Below are positions 11,137-22,439 of a stretch of 64,000 bases of DNA, one piece after another. The position numbers and the translations under genes were made by a program. This DNA comes from Craspedostauros australis (taxonomy: Eukaryota; Bacillariophyta; Bacillariophyceae; Mastogloiales; Achnanthaceae). The DNA lies in contig JAMXDE010000022.1 in NCBI GenBank assembly GCA_026770025.1, positions 620,001-684,000 of the forward strand, in the 5' to 3' direction. The notes beneath the pieces were generated by a model. That model saw only the letters and a list, made by a program, of their open reading frames with translations. It was not told the DNA's origin and ran no database searches. The first letter of the stretch is position 1. Each line of letters begins with the position of its first letter.

Positions 11137-11410
11137 GATGGAGAGAGGGAAGGTGGGTATGTGAACGGATAGTCGTACTTGATTATGCGAGATGGATTTG
11201 CTCTGTTTCTTCATTTTGTGACCATCCCTGCGAGTTTGTTGTTGTTGTCCCTGTTGGTTGGTTATCACTGACAGTTGACACAGTTTCCGATCAAGGCGGA
11301 AACGAGTTGGTCATGTTGGCTCCGGGGCATTTGTCCCTCGAGTCCCTGTGAAGAACATCCCGAAAAGACCGTCATCGGCAACACGAGATTCATACGGAGC
11401 ATTATGACTT
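11137..11410 (-). promoter_or_regulatory. Conserved 5' flank of paralog A (putative promoter/5' UTR)
   Basis: Close copies of this stretch lie upstream of B (28288-28570) and C (54607-54880), including the blocks GACCGTCATCGGCAACACGA and AACATCCCGAAAAGACCG. Conservation outside the coding frame fits a duplicated promoter and leader, but the duplication alone could explain it. No TATA box is convincing. Confidence 0.4.
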
Positions 11411-11625
11411 CCACATTCAGTTTCCCCTCCTACTGGTCCCCACCACGGTTCGTGCCGGTTCTCGGAAAACGAAACTTCGCAGAACCGCGTCGTGACTGAA
11501 TAGAGAGATAAAGTTGGAATTCAATGAGGGACGGACTGATTCGGATTTTTTGGTGTCCCACCCTGGTGCTCGAAATTCAACTTGGCGCGAAATTGTCCGA
11601 CTCCGACGATCACAACGCCCACTTT
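11411..11625. other. Upstream flank of A shared with B, no gene
   Basis: This stretch aligns with 28571-28785 upstream of paralog B and ends exactly at the solo LTR insertion. I see no coding frame in it. Confidence 0.5.
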
Positions 11626-12547
11626 TGTCAGGAATCGGGTGTTGTGAACCACCGAATTGCCGCACCTCCCAAGAGCGCGGAGTTGATCATTGTGTAATGC
11701 TAAATTACCGCACCTCCCAACAGGTCAAGAGTCAGGAGTCGAATGTCATGAAATGCTACATTACCGCAACGCCCACCTGTGGATCTTTGTGACAGAAAAT
11801 GTGAGCTACACGCGTCTTGTGGTGAAGAACGCCACGTGCCGAATGCGAACCATGCCTGACGTTCATGACTCCAATGCAGGAATGCGAATCACACGTGTAT
11901 GTCGCAGGGGGCGGGGATGTTGGAATCGTGACCAACATCACGACACAAGCGACTACGGCCCCCATGTCGCAACCAATGAAAAAGAGTACTGGAGGAAGGC
12001 CAACATCACGAAGTGTGAGATGGCCTGTGAACGAACCTGAGATGAGGAACATCCAGGAAGCCGGCAAAGTGATCGGCGAAGAAAACATCAGAAACGACCG
12101 GAGAAGATCGGAGATGATCGGAGATGTGGAATGATGAGGAGCTGAGAGAGACCCCACCCAGGGTGCTCCTGTGACGAGTGGGAAATCGTGATCTGATCGA
12201 ATGAACTGATCTGTGTGATGCCTACGACTCGGCGATGTCTACGCTAACGAAACTATTGGTAGAGGGCAGGAGATGGAATGTCTGAGATGCATGATGAGAT
12301 GCATGATGAGATGAACCAGTACTGCAAGATGAGATGTACATGGAGTACAAGCTGCATGACATGATGAAACAGGAGGACAGCACTGCATGAGCAAGGGCAA
12401 GACTGTGTGCTACTGTGGATTATGTATGCTTTGGCAAATGGAATTGAAAGTGATGAAGATGTTGTACTCACAGTTCCAACAATGCAATAGCAGGAATAGG
12501 TAACCAGAGACTACTACTAGAGACTGGGGTACCCCGGATTTCCAACA
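11626..12547 (+). repeat. Solo LTR of the E2 family in the upstream flank of A
   Basis: Begins TGTCAGGAATCGGG and ends GGATTTCCAACA, matching the E2 LTR termini in opposite orientation to E2. It is 922 bp and diverged from the 828-bp E2 LTRs. The 6-bp direct repeat CACTTT stands on both sides (11620-11625, 12548-12553). The homologous flank of B at about 28771-28786 lacks the insertion. A solo LTR forms by recombination between the two LTRs of a full element. Confidence 0.9.
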
Positions 12548-12993
12548 CACTTTCTCCTCCTCCTTTCCATTCACAAACCATTGCCCGACTCTATTGAGAG
12601 GACAATTGTAATAGATCCCAAACATTATGGCTTATCACTTGTTAGCTGTTGTTGGCTGTAGAGGCTTGATTGACAAGCAGTCCGAACGTGAGTCTTCTGT
12701 TCTACAAGTAGTCAATTGAGAATACTGGTAGATGGTGAAGAAACGTGCGGATTATGAGTGTTATTGCTATTGATCTTCTCCATGGGGTGGATCTCCAACG
12801 TTGCCCTAAAGGATCTGTTGTATGGGTCGCGTAGCTTGAGTACTGCGGATGGACGCTGGCATGTGTTCCGTGGGTTGTCATCCTTGCCGTGTTGGCTTGT
12901 ATTCGTGCGTTGGTGCTTTGGCGATGTGATGGGATCAATGACTTGGTTATCGGAACCCTTCAACATGTCTGACACGGGTCGCCAAAGATAAAG

Positions 12994-14368
12994 TGTTGGA
13001 AGGCTACGCGCACGGAGAATCGGTAGTAGTCACACTCTTTGTCGAAAGTGTTTCTGTTACTGTTACTGTTGTTGCTATTGTTTGTTGATGAGCGAGCGTG
13101 GGGAATGAGATGATCAAGATGCTCTCTTGATCCATCTCTTCCTTGCTCTCATTGCTTGGTGCAATCCTCTTGCACCTCCATGCACATTGCTCTCATGTTG
13201 CTCGTTGATGTTGACTTGATCATCAACGTTGTCGTCTCTCTCTCGTTGTCTCGTCTGTCGAGATGTACATGTGAGTATATGTCGAGATGTACGAGTATAT
13301 GTGCATCGTTCACCCGCTATTCTCTCATACGCACTTGGACGGTATAACTACATTCGTGTCGATAGTATACTGTGATTCGTCAGAATTACAGGGTAAATGG
13401 AACACACGAAAAGGGGCAAGATTTCTGGAGGAAATTTGCAAATGACGATTTCTGAGAGAATTGGAAGATCGTCCGTCCATCCATCAATGGTACCAAGAGA
13501 ATCTCGAGGTACCTCCCAACTAAACCTCAGATGACGATATCATCTGACAGACTACTGCATCACCAATGGAACATGACATCTGGAGAGCAGAAGGACGCCT
13601 ACTGACGTCAACAGGATGTCATCATGTCACCACGTCGACATCTGTCTCCAAGTCAGAGCAGGAGGCGAAGATCTGATGACCGAAGGGCATCAGCATCATG
13701 GATACAGAAGGTGAACTTCAAATGGCGAGTACTCATGGAGTAGGAGCCAGTACTGAATGAACGGAGTGTCGAATACGGAGTACGTATCGAACACGGAGTA
13801 TCGTGTGCGACGAGCACACGATGTTGAGAGAGAGAGAGAGAGAGAGAATACAGAGAGAAGCGAGAGAGCATCTCGCGTACCGACTCATAGTCGGAGACTG
13901 AATCTACGAAACAGATTGAAGCGCCGAGAGCATCGGGCAAGAGAACGGGCGTACACCGAGAGCATCGGAGTAGCCAAGTAATGAAATAGCAAACGAACGA
14001 CTATCAACCAATACCATCTTCCACGATCGTAGGTTACCGTGAGCGGAACTTGCCAACACTCGTCGTTGTTCCGTTCTCGGGTTTTGTTGAATCTGATGAT
14101 TGATCGAATCTGATGGAATATTTAAAACATATTTCATTCCTGTAGACCTGGTAGGTAAGGTCTTGATGTGACGTCACGTGTGGTGGATACTGTGGTATCC
14201 GCTGGTATCGCGGTATCCTGGCGTCGTAGTATCGCAGTGTCTTCGTGGTACAGCGATGGTATCGCTGTGACGTCATAGTTTTGTGTCGTGATTTCGCCAC
14301 CAAATAATCTAGATGGCGGCAAGCAAGTGTGACTGATGCATACACATCCGAGTACACACATTCCGACA
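12994..14368 (+). repeat. LTR of a 565-bp family ('LTR567') with LTR-S nested inside
   Basis: Starts TGTTGGAAGGCT and ends CATTCCGACA. After removal of the nested LTR-S and one 6-bp duplication, 566 bp remain, matching the intact copy at 35109-35673. I find no matching target duplication at the outer ends. The orientation relative to an element is unknown because no internal region is attached. Confidence 0.75.
13256..14058 (+). repeat. Solo LTR-S copy 1, 6-bp target duplication CTCGTC
   Basis: Begins TGTCGAGATGTACATG and ends TTGCCAACA (803 bp). CTCGTC is duplicated at 13250-13255 and 14059-14064; the empty site with a single CTCGTC is at 35364-35369 in the other LTR567 copy. A GA microsatellite lies inside near 13828-13848. 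Confidence 0.93.
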
Positions 14369-14501
14369 ATCTACTTCAACGATCTGGATCAGTTCCCAAA
14401 TGTGGGTTCGGATGAGCTCGGCAAACGATCGAATGGACTGCTGTCGACTCGAATGGTTCGCAGTGTCCTCCACCAAGGTAGATACTAGTTTAGCTCTATT
14501 A

Positions 14502-14910
14502 CCACGAGGGCGACATCTGTCTCTTCCTCCATGCCGTCGGTCGCCACGTTTTGCGGCCTCGGCTTCTCGCATCACTGCTTTCAACTTGAAGCAGTCGAGG
14601 ATCTTGTGCCCCTTCTTACCGCAGTACTTGCAGTTTCCGTTGAACTTGTTCTTGACAGGAGTGTCGCCTTTCTTGTTGTTCTTCTTCAAGGCCTTGCCGT
14701 TTTTGTTCTTTGGGGGAGAGGGGCAGCCCGCCTTCTTGTGTCCATAGGCACCGCAGTTGCGGCAGTACCCTTTGAAACTGCCGGTGGCAGTGAGAGCCAT
14801 TTCCTCTTTGGTGTCGCTCTCACGGCAGTTACTGCCTTGCTTGATGTGACGTGCGTCGTAGGTGGCACTCACTGCTTCACGGATGTCCTCGATTGCCATC
14901 ATGTCTTCGA
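14502..14910 (-). pseudogene. E3 Gag, C-terminal fragment with two zinc knuckles
   Basis: The minus frame encodes two CCHC knuckles, CRNCGAYGHKKAGC and CKYCGKKGHKILDC, closely related to those of E2. It is the continuation of the N-terminal Gag at 21702-22359: deleting LTR-S, E2 and one copy of CTTCGA joins the two in frame. Downstream it runs straight into unit U without any protease, integrase or reverse transcriptase, so E3 here is a Gag-only relic. Confidence 0.85.
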
Positions 14911-14934
14911 TGCCGAGATGTACATGTGAGTATA

Positions 14935-15762
14935 TGTTGGAAATCCGGGGTGGTGTGATAGTAGAGAACTAATCGTTTGTTAGAATCTACTTCTCTGAAC
15001 TGTGAGCTCTTCATTGCTCTCAATTGCAAAGTCCAATCTCCTCCTGAGATTGCCATGGGTCCCTCTGTTGGCCTAGCAGGCATCCATCTTGCATTCATCG
15101 CAAATTCATCATGGACATGCATGCACCACCGAGTACCCCATATTCGTGCACATTAGCACGTTGTCCACCGCTGATAGTTTCGATGCCTTAGACATCACCG
15201 AGTCGTAGGCATGACACAGATCGGCTCATTCGATCAGATCACGATCTCTCATCCGTTGCGGGAACGCCTTGGTTGGGAGCTCGTTCAGCTCCTTGATCAT
15301 CAGACATCTCCGATCATCTCCGATCAACTCTGGTCGACTCCGATCGTTTCTGATTGTTTCTTCGCCGATCACTTCACCGGCTTCCTGGATGTTCCTCATA
15401 CCAGGTTCGTTCACAGGCCGTCTCACACTTCGTGATGTCGGCCTTCCTCCAGTACTCTTTTCTCATTGGTTGCGACATGGGGGCCGTAGTCGCTCGTATC
15501 GTGATGTTGGTCACGATTCCAACATCCCCGCCCCCTGCGACATACACGTGTGATTCGCATTCCTGCATTGGAGTCATGAACGTCAGGCATGGTTCGCATT
15601 CGGCACGTGGCGTTCTCCACTGCGAGTTACGTGCAGCTCACATTTTTCTGTGTCACGATGATCAAAAGTGGGAGTTGCGGTAATGTAGAATATCCCGACG
15701 TTCGGCTCCTTACCCTTGGGAGGTGCGGCAATATGGTGTTTCAGAACACCCGATTCCTGACA
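14935..15762 (-). repeat. E2 3' LTR
   Basis: In element orientation it starts TGTCAGGAATCGGG and ends GGATTTCCAACA; 828 bp. Confidence 0.93.
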
Positions 15763-15800
15763 CCCTTCCATTGCCGCTCCAACCATATCATCCACCATGT

Positions 15801-18800
15801 TCAGTCCAATGCTGATCTGGGCTGAATGATGATTCTCCCCTTGTGCCGATCGTAGATCTCCTTCTTAGTGTTCTTCGTGAATCCGTCGGAGATGTTATCT
15901 TCCGACTTCACGAATCGAGCTCTCGCCTCCTTGTTAGCAATCAGCTCTCTGATGAAGTGGTTGCGTATATCGATGTGCCTCGTTCTCGCTGATGTCGATG
16001 GATTGGTGGCGATGAAGATCGCCCCCACGTTGTCGACCATCACATCTGCAGGTCTCTCCATCTTCAACCCGATGTCCTCCATCAGTTGAGTCAAAAAGCG
16101 GATCTCCTTTCCAGCTTCTGACAGTGCGACATACTCGGCCTCGGTCGAGCTCAGTGTCACGCTGCGTTGCGCCTTCGATCTCCAGATGATAGGCACTCCT
16201 TGCAGCAGGACCAGATGCCCTCCAACGCTGATGCGGTTGTCCTTGTCTCCAGCGAACTCGCTGTCGGTGTACACCACGATCTTCCATGCGTTGTTGTTCA
16301 ACGGCTTGGGCTCCATCCTCAATCCGTACTCTCTCGTGTCCGATACGAACTTCATCACTCTCAGCATCTCCTTGTATGCTGCGGCCGTTGGTCCATCCAA
16401 CACCTTCGTGAGCTCTCGGACTGCATTCGCGATGTCTGGTCTCGAATGCTTCACCAGGTATAGCAGCATGCCCACTCCACTGCGGTATCTGCTGTGTCGG
16501 TCCTTGTCGACCTTGGGTGCTTCACTGTTCCTCTGGATCCCTTGGCCTGGTGTGCCTGGGGTTCCGTATCGTTGAAGCTTCGTCACGTCGCTCTTGAACG
16601 TATCCGTGATGTTCTTGATGATGTGTGGCTGGTTCACCCAGCAGTTGGTTTCGCTCTCGTTGAATTCGATCCGGCAACTCAAGTAGTCTTCGAGTCCATC
16701 CTCGATCTTGATTCCGAATCGTTCTCGCTTGATGTCTTGTACCAGGCGCTTCAGTTCGAGGGTGCTTCCGATGCACAGGCAATCATCAACGTACGTCCCG
16801 ATGAGGACGAGGTTCCCTTCCCGATTCCGAATTAGCAGGCATGGATCCACCTTGCTCTGCCGGAAGCCAAGCTTGATCAGGATGTCCACAAGCTTCTTAT
16901 TCCATTGCCTTGCGCTCTGAACCAACCCGTAGATGGTCTTCTTCAGCAGCAGGCATTCGTCCGGTTCATGCTCCATTCCCTTGGGGCATTGCATGTAGAT
17001 CTCTTCCTCGAGATCTCCATGCAGGAAGGCTGTTTCGAAGTTTGGGGCGAAGCCTGCTCTTAATAGTAGGGCCTCTGCGCTGTAGTTCTCTCCGGCATTG
17101 TCACACCTGACATTCTTCACTGTCACTTGTTGATTGCCTGATAGCCACTTCAACAAGGATAGTAGTTTGGGACCGACTTCGCTCTTTTCTTTAACGAAGT
17201 AGCTCCAGCAGTAGTCGCTGTAGTCATCGATGACCAGCAACCAGTACTTTCCGTGTCCGAAGCTCGTTGCTTGGACGCTTGAAGTATCCATGAAGATTCG
17301 TTCTCCAACCTTCTTCGCCCGTAGTTGGAGAGTTTTGGTCAGGCGTTTTTGCTTCGCCTTTCCGATTGCGCAGTCCTCGCATGGATTGAGAGTCCCAGTG
17401 ACATTCCATCCATATTGTCTCGCCGTCCTGGAGATCGTGTAAGAGTCAACGTGGTCTAGCATTTTATGGATCTTATTCACATCCATGGGCTTCTTTGTAT
17501 CAAGCCCGACATTCGCCACTTCTTCACTCTTGGGGGCAGGCACCATGTTCACACCGAGCACGAATCCGCTGTGAGTTGCCATGATCCGATCGAATCGGAT
17601 GCGCTGCCCATTCTTATCCAACGCGATGATCACGCCTTTGTTACTGATGTTGAATCCATTATGGAGCGCCTTGCCAATGCTCAACAGGTTGACCCAGAGC
17701 TTAGGCACGTAACGCACTCCCTTCAGGATGATGATGGCGCTCTTGCCGTCCTTCTGCATCACTCGCATGCGTAGATCACCGACCTTGGTGGCACGGAGGA
17801 ATTTTCCGCTTCCCACCTTCACAGAGAAATTTGAGAGGCGCACATTAGTCATGCCCTCATCATTATTAGTCAAGTGGCAGGATGCGCCGGTATCCCCCAA
17901 CCATGTGTTAGCTTCATGTTGGTCTGGTGCAACCAGCTCGCGGTTGCTCTCACTTGACTCGTGATCTTCGATCACCATGGCCATTTCGTGTCCGAACCTA
18001 GCTTGTTCGAAGTGTTCCATCAGCTCGAATTTGTATTCCGGGCTTCCTGCCATTGGTCTGACCTTTGGGAGTTCCGGGCACTCCAAGCCGTCTCTTACTT
18101 CGGTGTCGTCCCAGCCTCTCATCCATGAGACGCGTTGGGTACACAAGCGGCTCATCCTCAAAATGAGGTGCTTGGGGAGTAGTGGTAGTCCTTTCTCTTC
18201 GAGCAGTTCGTTGATGACCACGATCTTGAGCGATATGTCGTATGCTCCTTCGAACCCAATTTGGGTGAGCACGTAGTAGAGCTCTCGGGTTCCCAAGCAG
18301 TAGGCTCTCTCCCGAATGGATTCCCTCCTCACGTCGTAGCACAAGATGGCGCCGTTGATTCGCACCTGCACGGCTTCCAAGACGTTGGAGAGAGAGATCC
18401 TCACGGCGTCCTCCACTGAGTCGAATCGGCTCAGGATCGCACGACGGCGAATCCTTTCCGGTTCGGTGGTCGTCGGGATCTTTCTGAACGCCCATGGGGC
18501 CCGGATCTTGAACACGTTGAATTCGGTGCACTCCATGCACCACGAATACATCGCTCCACGCGCGAGGCAGATTGGACACCATGCATCCATCCTGCTGCGT
18601 TCACACACGCGGTCGATTTCGTCACGTAGGAAGTAGTCAATGGCGCTGCTCATGCGAGTGCCGGTTGCTTCCTCTTCTTGCGCTGGTGGCGCATTGTTGA
18701 CATCGACCCCTGGCATTGCGACTTCAGTGACCCCGATGCTCTCGTCTGATTCGAGCAGGTCGTCGTTCATGAGGTCACGGATGCCTTCGTTGATTGGCGA

Positions 18801-20006
18801 TTCGACTCTCTCGGTCGAAGGAAACGACTCCATGATTTCGAAGAGATCCTCTTCGAGTCCATCCTCGAGTTCGATCTCATCAAGATCGTCGATCTCAATG
18901 AAATCACCGTCTGCGATGACGAGTGCCATATCGTCCATCGCGTCGTCGCCATCCATCGCCATATTGGCGCTCTCGGCTTCCTTCATTGCTGCCTTCAGCT
19001 TGAAGCATTGGATGATCTTGTGCCCTGCCTTTCCACAGTAGTTGCACTTGCCGTCGAATCCGCCTTTCTTGGATCCGCTCTTGGCATCGGCGTGGTTGCC
19101 CTTCTTCTTGGACCCACCGCCTTTCTTGTTGTTGCCTCCCTTGGCTGGCGCACGACAGTCCGCCTTCTTGTGCCCGTAGGCACCGCAGTTGTGACAGTTT
19201 CCCTTGAACTGTCCAGCTCCGAACAGAGCGAGCTCCTCGTTGCTGCTGTTGCCCGCGCGCTTATAACCATATTTGAGATGGTGGCGGTCGTAGGTAAGGC
19301 TCACAGCTTCGCGGATGTCGCCCACGGTCATCTCTCGTTCCTTTCCGTGGAACTTGAGTTCGAGCAGCTTCACGTCCATCTCGTACTCGCGGCAGAGTGC
19401 GTTGAGCACGAGCATGTTGAACTGCTCCGCATCGATGATCACCTCCTGGTCGATCAGTCGGTTGCGAAGGACCTCCATGTCCGTCAAGAAGAGATCCGCA
19501 TTCTCTCCCTTCTTCAATCGCATCGCATTGAGCTCCGCCAGCAACTTTGCCTTCATAGGCGCAGTGCGCTGCTCGTAGATGCGTCCGAGGGCCACCCAAG
19601 CTGCGTGAGGATCTCCTCCTCCATTCAGCATGCCCTCGCATCCCCACACCGCCTCGAAGGCGATCTTGCCTTCCTTCGAATCATGGTTTATTGCCATGGT
19701 CAGTTCCTCGAAGGCGAAGCTTGCCATTGCTGCCTTGTACTCCGCTAGATCCGCAGCGCTTGGTTTGGTACCAGACTTGGTACTCGCCTTGAGTTTGGCG
19801 CCTGGATCAGGCTTGATGGTTGCGACCAGGGACTCGGCTGCGGCGGAGGGAGCAGTCACCTTCACATCGGAGTAGGGCTTCAAGAGCATGTTGCGATAAC
19901 CACGACGGTTAGCGCGACAGAGGAACTTGGCGTGCCAGAACTTCCAGTTCTCCTTTTTACCGTCGAAGTAGACGATACGGTCGGACTTGGTCTCGTAGGT
20001 ACTCAT
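15801..20006 (-). pseudogene. E2 Gag-Pol with an integrase-RT deletion fusion and an extra domain, about 1,401 aa
   Basis: Start chosen at ATG 20006 (MSTYETKSDR); the frame upstream is open but lacks an ATG. In order: a Gag resembling E3; knuckles CHNCGAYGHKKADC and CNYCGKAGHKIIQC; an acidic segment (about 18810-18960); an unrecognised region with CPIC and CMEC pairs (18528-18578); protease LGDTGAS (Asp codon 17892-17894); integrase zinc region ending CEDCAIGKAKQ; integrase first Asp in FMDTSS and second Asp in VRCDNAGEN. Then the frame passes straight to the RT segment FETAFLHGDLEEEIYM, with no catalytic Glu of integrase and no RT fingers. The RT keeps YVDD (about 16783-16794), and RNase H is complete with STEAEYVALSEA. 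The frame is fully open but integrase and RT cannot work as they stand. Confidence 0.9.
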
Positions 20007-20049
20007 GATGATGATGATGAAGGTGGATGATGGCTTGTTGGTGCGGGGT

Positions 20050-20084
20050 GAAACGTAGGATTTCAATCGTAACGTTTCGAAACG
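20050..20084 (-). promoter_or_regulatory. E2 leader next to the 5' LTR with a 12-bp palindrome (candidate primer binding site)
   Basis: 35 bases directly after the 5' LTR, identical to 22405-22439 of E3, although the elements differ elsewhere. It contains the perfect palindrome CGTTTCGAAACG at 20073-20084. The position is that of the primer binding site, but no tRNA CCA-end match (TGG) is seen, so priming by an internal tRNA fragment is possible. Confidence 0.5.
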
Positions 20085-20912
20085 TGTTGGAAATCCGGGG
20101 TGGTGTGATAGTAGAGAACTAATCGTTTGTTAGAATCTACTTCTCTGAACTGTGAGCTCTTCATTGCTCTCAATTGCAAAGTCCAATCTCCTCCTGAGAT
20201 TGCCATGGGTCCCTCTGTTGGCCTAGCAGGCATCCATCTTGCATTCATCGCAAATTCATCATGGACATGCATGCACCACCGAGTACCCCATATTCGTGCA
20301 CATTAGCACGTTGTCCACCGCTGATAGTTTCGATGCCTTAGACATCACCGAGTCGTAGGCATGACACAGATCGGCTCATTCGATCAGATCACGATCTCTC
20401 ATCCGTTGCGGGAACGCCTTGGTTGGGAGCTCGTTCAGCTCCTTGATCATCAGACATCTCCGATCATCTCCGATCAACTCTGGTCGACTCCGATCGTTTC
20501 TGATTGTTTCTTCGCCGATCACTTCACCGGCTTCCTGGATGTTCCTCATACCAGGTTCGTTCACAGGCCGTCTCACACTTCGTGATGTCGGCCTTCCTCC
20601 AGTACTCTTTTCTCATTGGTTGCGACATGGGGGCCGTAGTCGCTCGTATCGTGATGTTGGTCACGATTCCAACATCCCCGCCCCCTGTGACATACACGTG
20701 TGATTCGCATTCCTGCATTGGAGTCATGAACGTCAGGCATGGTTCGCATTCGGCACGTGGCGTTCTCCACTGCGAGTTACGTGCAGCTCACATTTTTCTG
20801 TGTCACGATGATCAAAAGTGGGAGTTGCGGTAATGTAGAATATCCCGACGTTCGGCTCCTTACCCTTGGGAGGTGCGGCAATATGGTGTTTCAGAACACC
20901 CGATTCCTGACA
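20085..20912 (-). repeat. E2 5' LTR
   Basis: 828 bp, essentially identical to 14935-15762. Confidence 0.93.
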
Positions 20913-21701
20913 AGTATATGTCGAGATGTACGTGTATATGTGCATCGTTCACCCGCTATTCTCTCATACGCACTTGGACGGTACAACTACATTCGTGTAT
21001 ATAGTATGCTGTGATTCGTCACAATTAAAGTGGAAATGGAACACGGAAATGAGCAGAATTTCTGGAGGAAATTTGCAATCGACAATTTCTGAGAGAATTA
21101 GAAACATCGTCCGTCCATCCATCAATGGAGACGTATGGTACCAAGAGAATCTCGAGGTACCTCCCAACTAAACCTCAGATGACGATATCATCTGACAGAC
21201 TGCTGCATCACCAATGGAACGTGACATCTGGAGAGCAGAAGGACGCCTACTGACGTCAACAGGATGTCATCGTGTCACCACGTCGACATCTGTCTCCAGG
21301 TCAGAGAAGAGTTGAAGATCCGATGACCGAACGACATCGAGATCATGGATATGAGAGGTGAAGTTCAAATGGTAAGTACTCATGGAGTAGGAGCCAGTAG
21401 TGAACGAACGAAGTATCGAATGCGGAGTGCGCATCGAACACGGAGTATCGCGTAGCACGAGCACACGATATTGAGAGAGAGAGAATACAGAGAGGAGCGA
21501 GAGAGTATCTCGCATACCGACTCATAGTCGGAGACCGAATCTACGCAACAGATTGAAGCACTGAGAGCATCGGGAAAGAGAACGGGCGTACACCGAGAGG
21601 ATCGGAGTAGCCAAGTAATGAAATAGCAAACGAACGACTATCAACCAACACCATCTTCCACGATCGTAGACTTCCAATCACGGAACTTGCCAACACTTCG
21701 A

Positions 21702-22359
21702 TGCCGGTGAACTTGAGCCCGATGAGCTTCACATCCATCTCATAGTCCCTTGCGAGGGCATTGAGAACGAGCATGTGGTACTGCATCATGTTCAAGTCGA
21801 TCCCGGCGTGGGAGAGGCGTCTGCGAAACACTTCCATCTCGGTGAGGAACGTGTCCGGGTGTTCTCCCTTCTTCATGCGCATCCTGTTGAGCTGCGCCAA
21901 CAACTTTGCCTTCATAGGCGCAGTGCGCTGCTCGTAGATACGCTCAAGAGCCTTCCATGCCTTACGTGGGTCTCCTCCCTCGTAAGCGCTGCTCTTGCAT
22001 CCCAACACAGCCATGAAGGCAACATTGCCTTTGGTGGTCTCATGGCTGATAGCCATGGTCAGTGCTTCAAACGTGTACTTCGCCAACGCCTTCTTGTACT
22101 CAGCCTCCTCTTTGAGAGTCATGTCACTCGGCTTCTTGTCTTTGGCCTCCTTCTTCTTGCCTTCCACGAGGAGGGCAGCAGAGGAGGGGACAAACGGTTC
22201 TTCCTTCACAATCACGTCACCCATGTCCTTGAGATACAAGTCCCCGTAGCCCTTGCGGTTGGCGCGGGCCAGGAACTTCGCACTCCAAGCTTTCCAGCTG
22301 GACCGCTTGCTGTCGAACATGATCATGTAACAATCAGTCTTACCTAGGAAGGATGTCAT
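21702..22359 (-). pseudogene. E3 Gag, N-terminal part
   Basis: Starts at ATG 22359 (MTSFLGKTDCYM) and runs open to the LTR-S insertion. It resembles E2 Gag, for example RIYEQRTAPMKAKLLA and the Leu-rich region before the knuckles. Together with 14502-14910 it forms a continuous Gag. No frameshift or stop is seen in it apart from the insertion. Confidence 0.88.
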
Positions 22360-22439
22360 GGTGATGATGGTGATAGGATGTTTGTTGCTGTGCTGATGAT
22401 GGTAGAAACGTAGGATTTCAATCGTAACGTTTCGAAACG

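Larger units (their letters stand above)
12609..14501 (-). repeat. Unit U copy 1 (about 520 bp of its own sequence), interrupted by nested LTRs
   Basis: The outer parts 12609-12993 and 14369-14501 together match the uninterrupted unit at 40314-40840. Ends are TAATAGA... and ...AGCTCTATTA, giving imperfect terminal inverted repeats. The left flank is the upstream region of paralog A and the right flank is E3 gag, with no target duplication, so this copy marks a rearranged junction. No convincing protein is encoded. Confidence 0.65.
14935..20912 (-). mobile_element. E2: Ty1/copia retrotransposon, internally deleted
   Basis: Two 828-bp LTRs differ by eye at one position (15538 C, 20688 T). AGTATA is duplicated at both ends (14929-14934, 20913-20918). 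The element reads on the minus strand, so 20085-20912 is its 5' LTR. A polypurine run AATGGAAGGG (15763-15772) abuts the 3' LTR. The very high LTR identity shows recent mobility even though the polyprotein lacks part of integrase and RT, so it was probably moved by proteins from an intact relative. Confidence 0.93.
14911..21695 (+). repeat. Solo LTR-S copy 2, split by E2; target duplication CTTCGA
   Basis: The first 24 bp (14911-14934) and the rest (20913-21695) form one LTR-S. Its first bases read TGCCGAG instead of TGTCGAG. CTTCGA flanks it at 14905-14910 and 21696-21701. It sits inside the Gag frame of E3 and was itself the landing site of E2. Confidence 0.92.

Noticed and set aside
11137-11268. 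N-terminal extension of paralog A (and C up to 54747)
   Set aside because: The frame is open upstream, but the extension has only a non-ATG at its far end and an internal ATG that is out of frame in B, so I use the shared MRDDD start.
13828-13850. GA microsatellites (also 33450-33475, 35088-35108) as independent repeats
   Set aside because: They are an internal part of LTR-S and recur in each copy.
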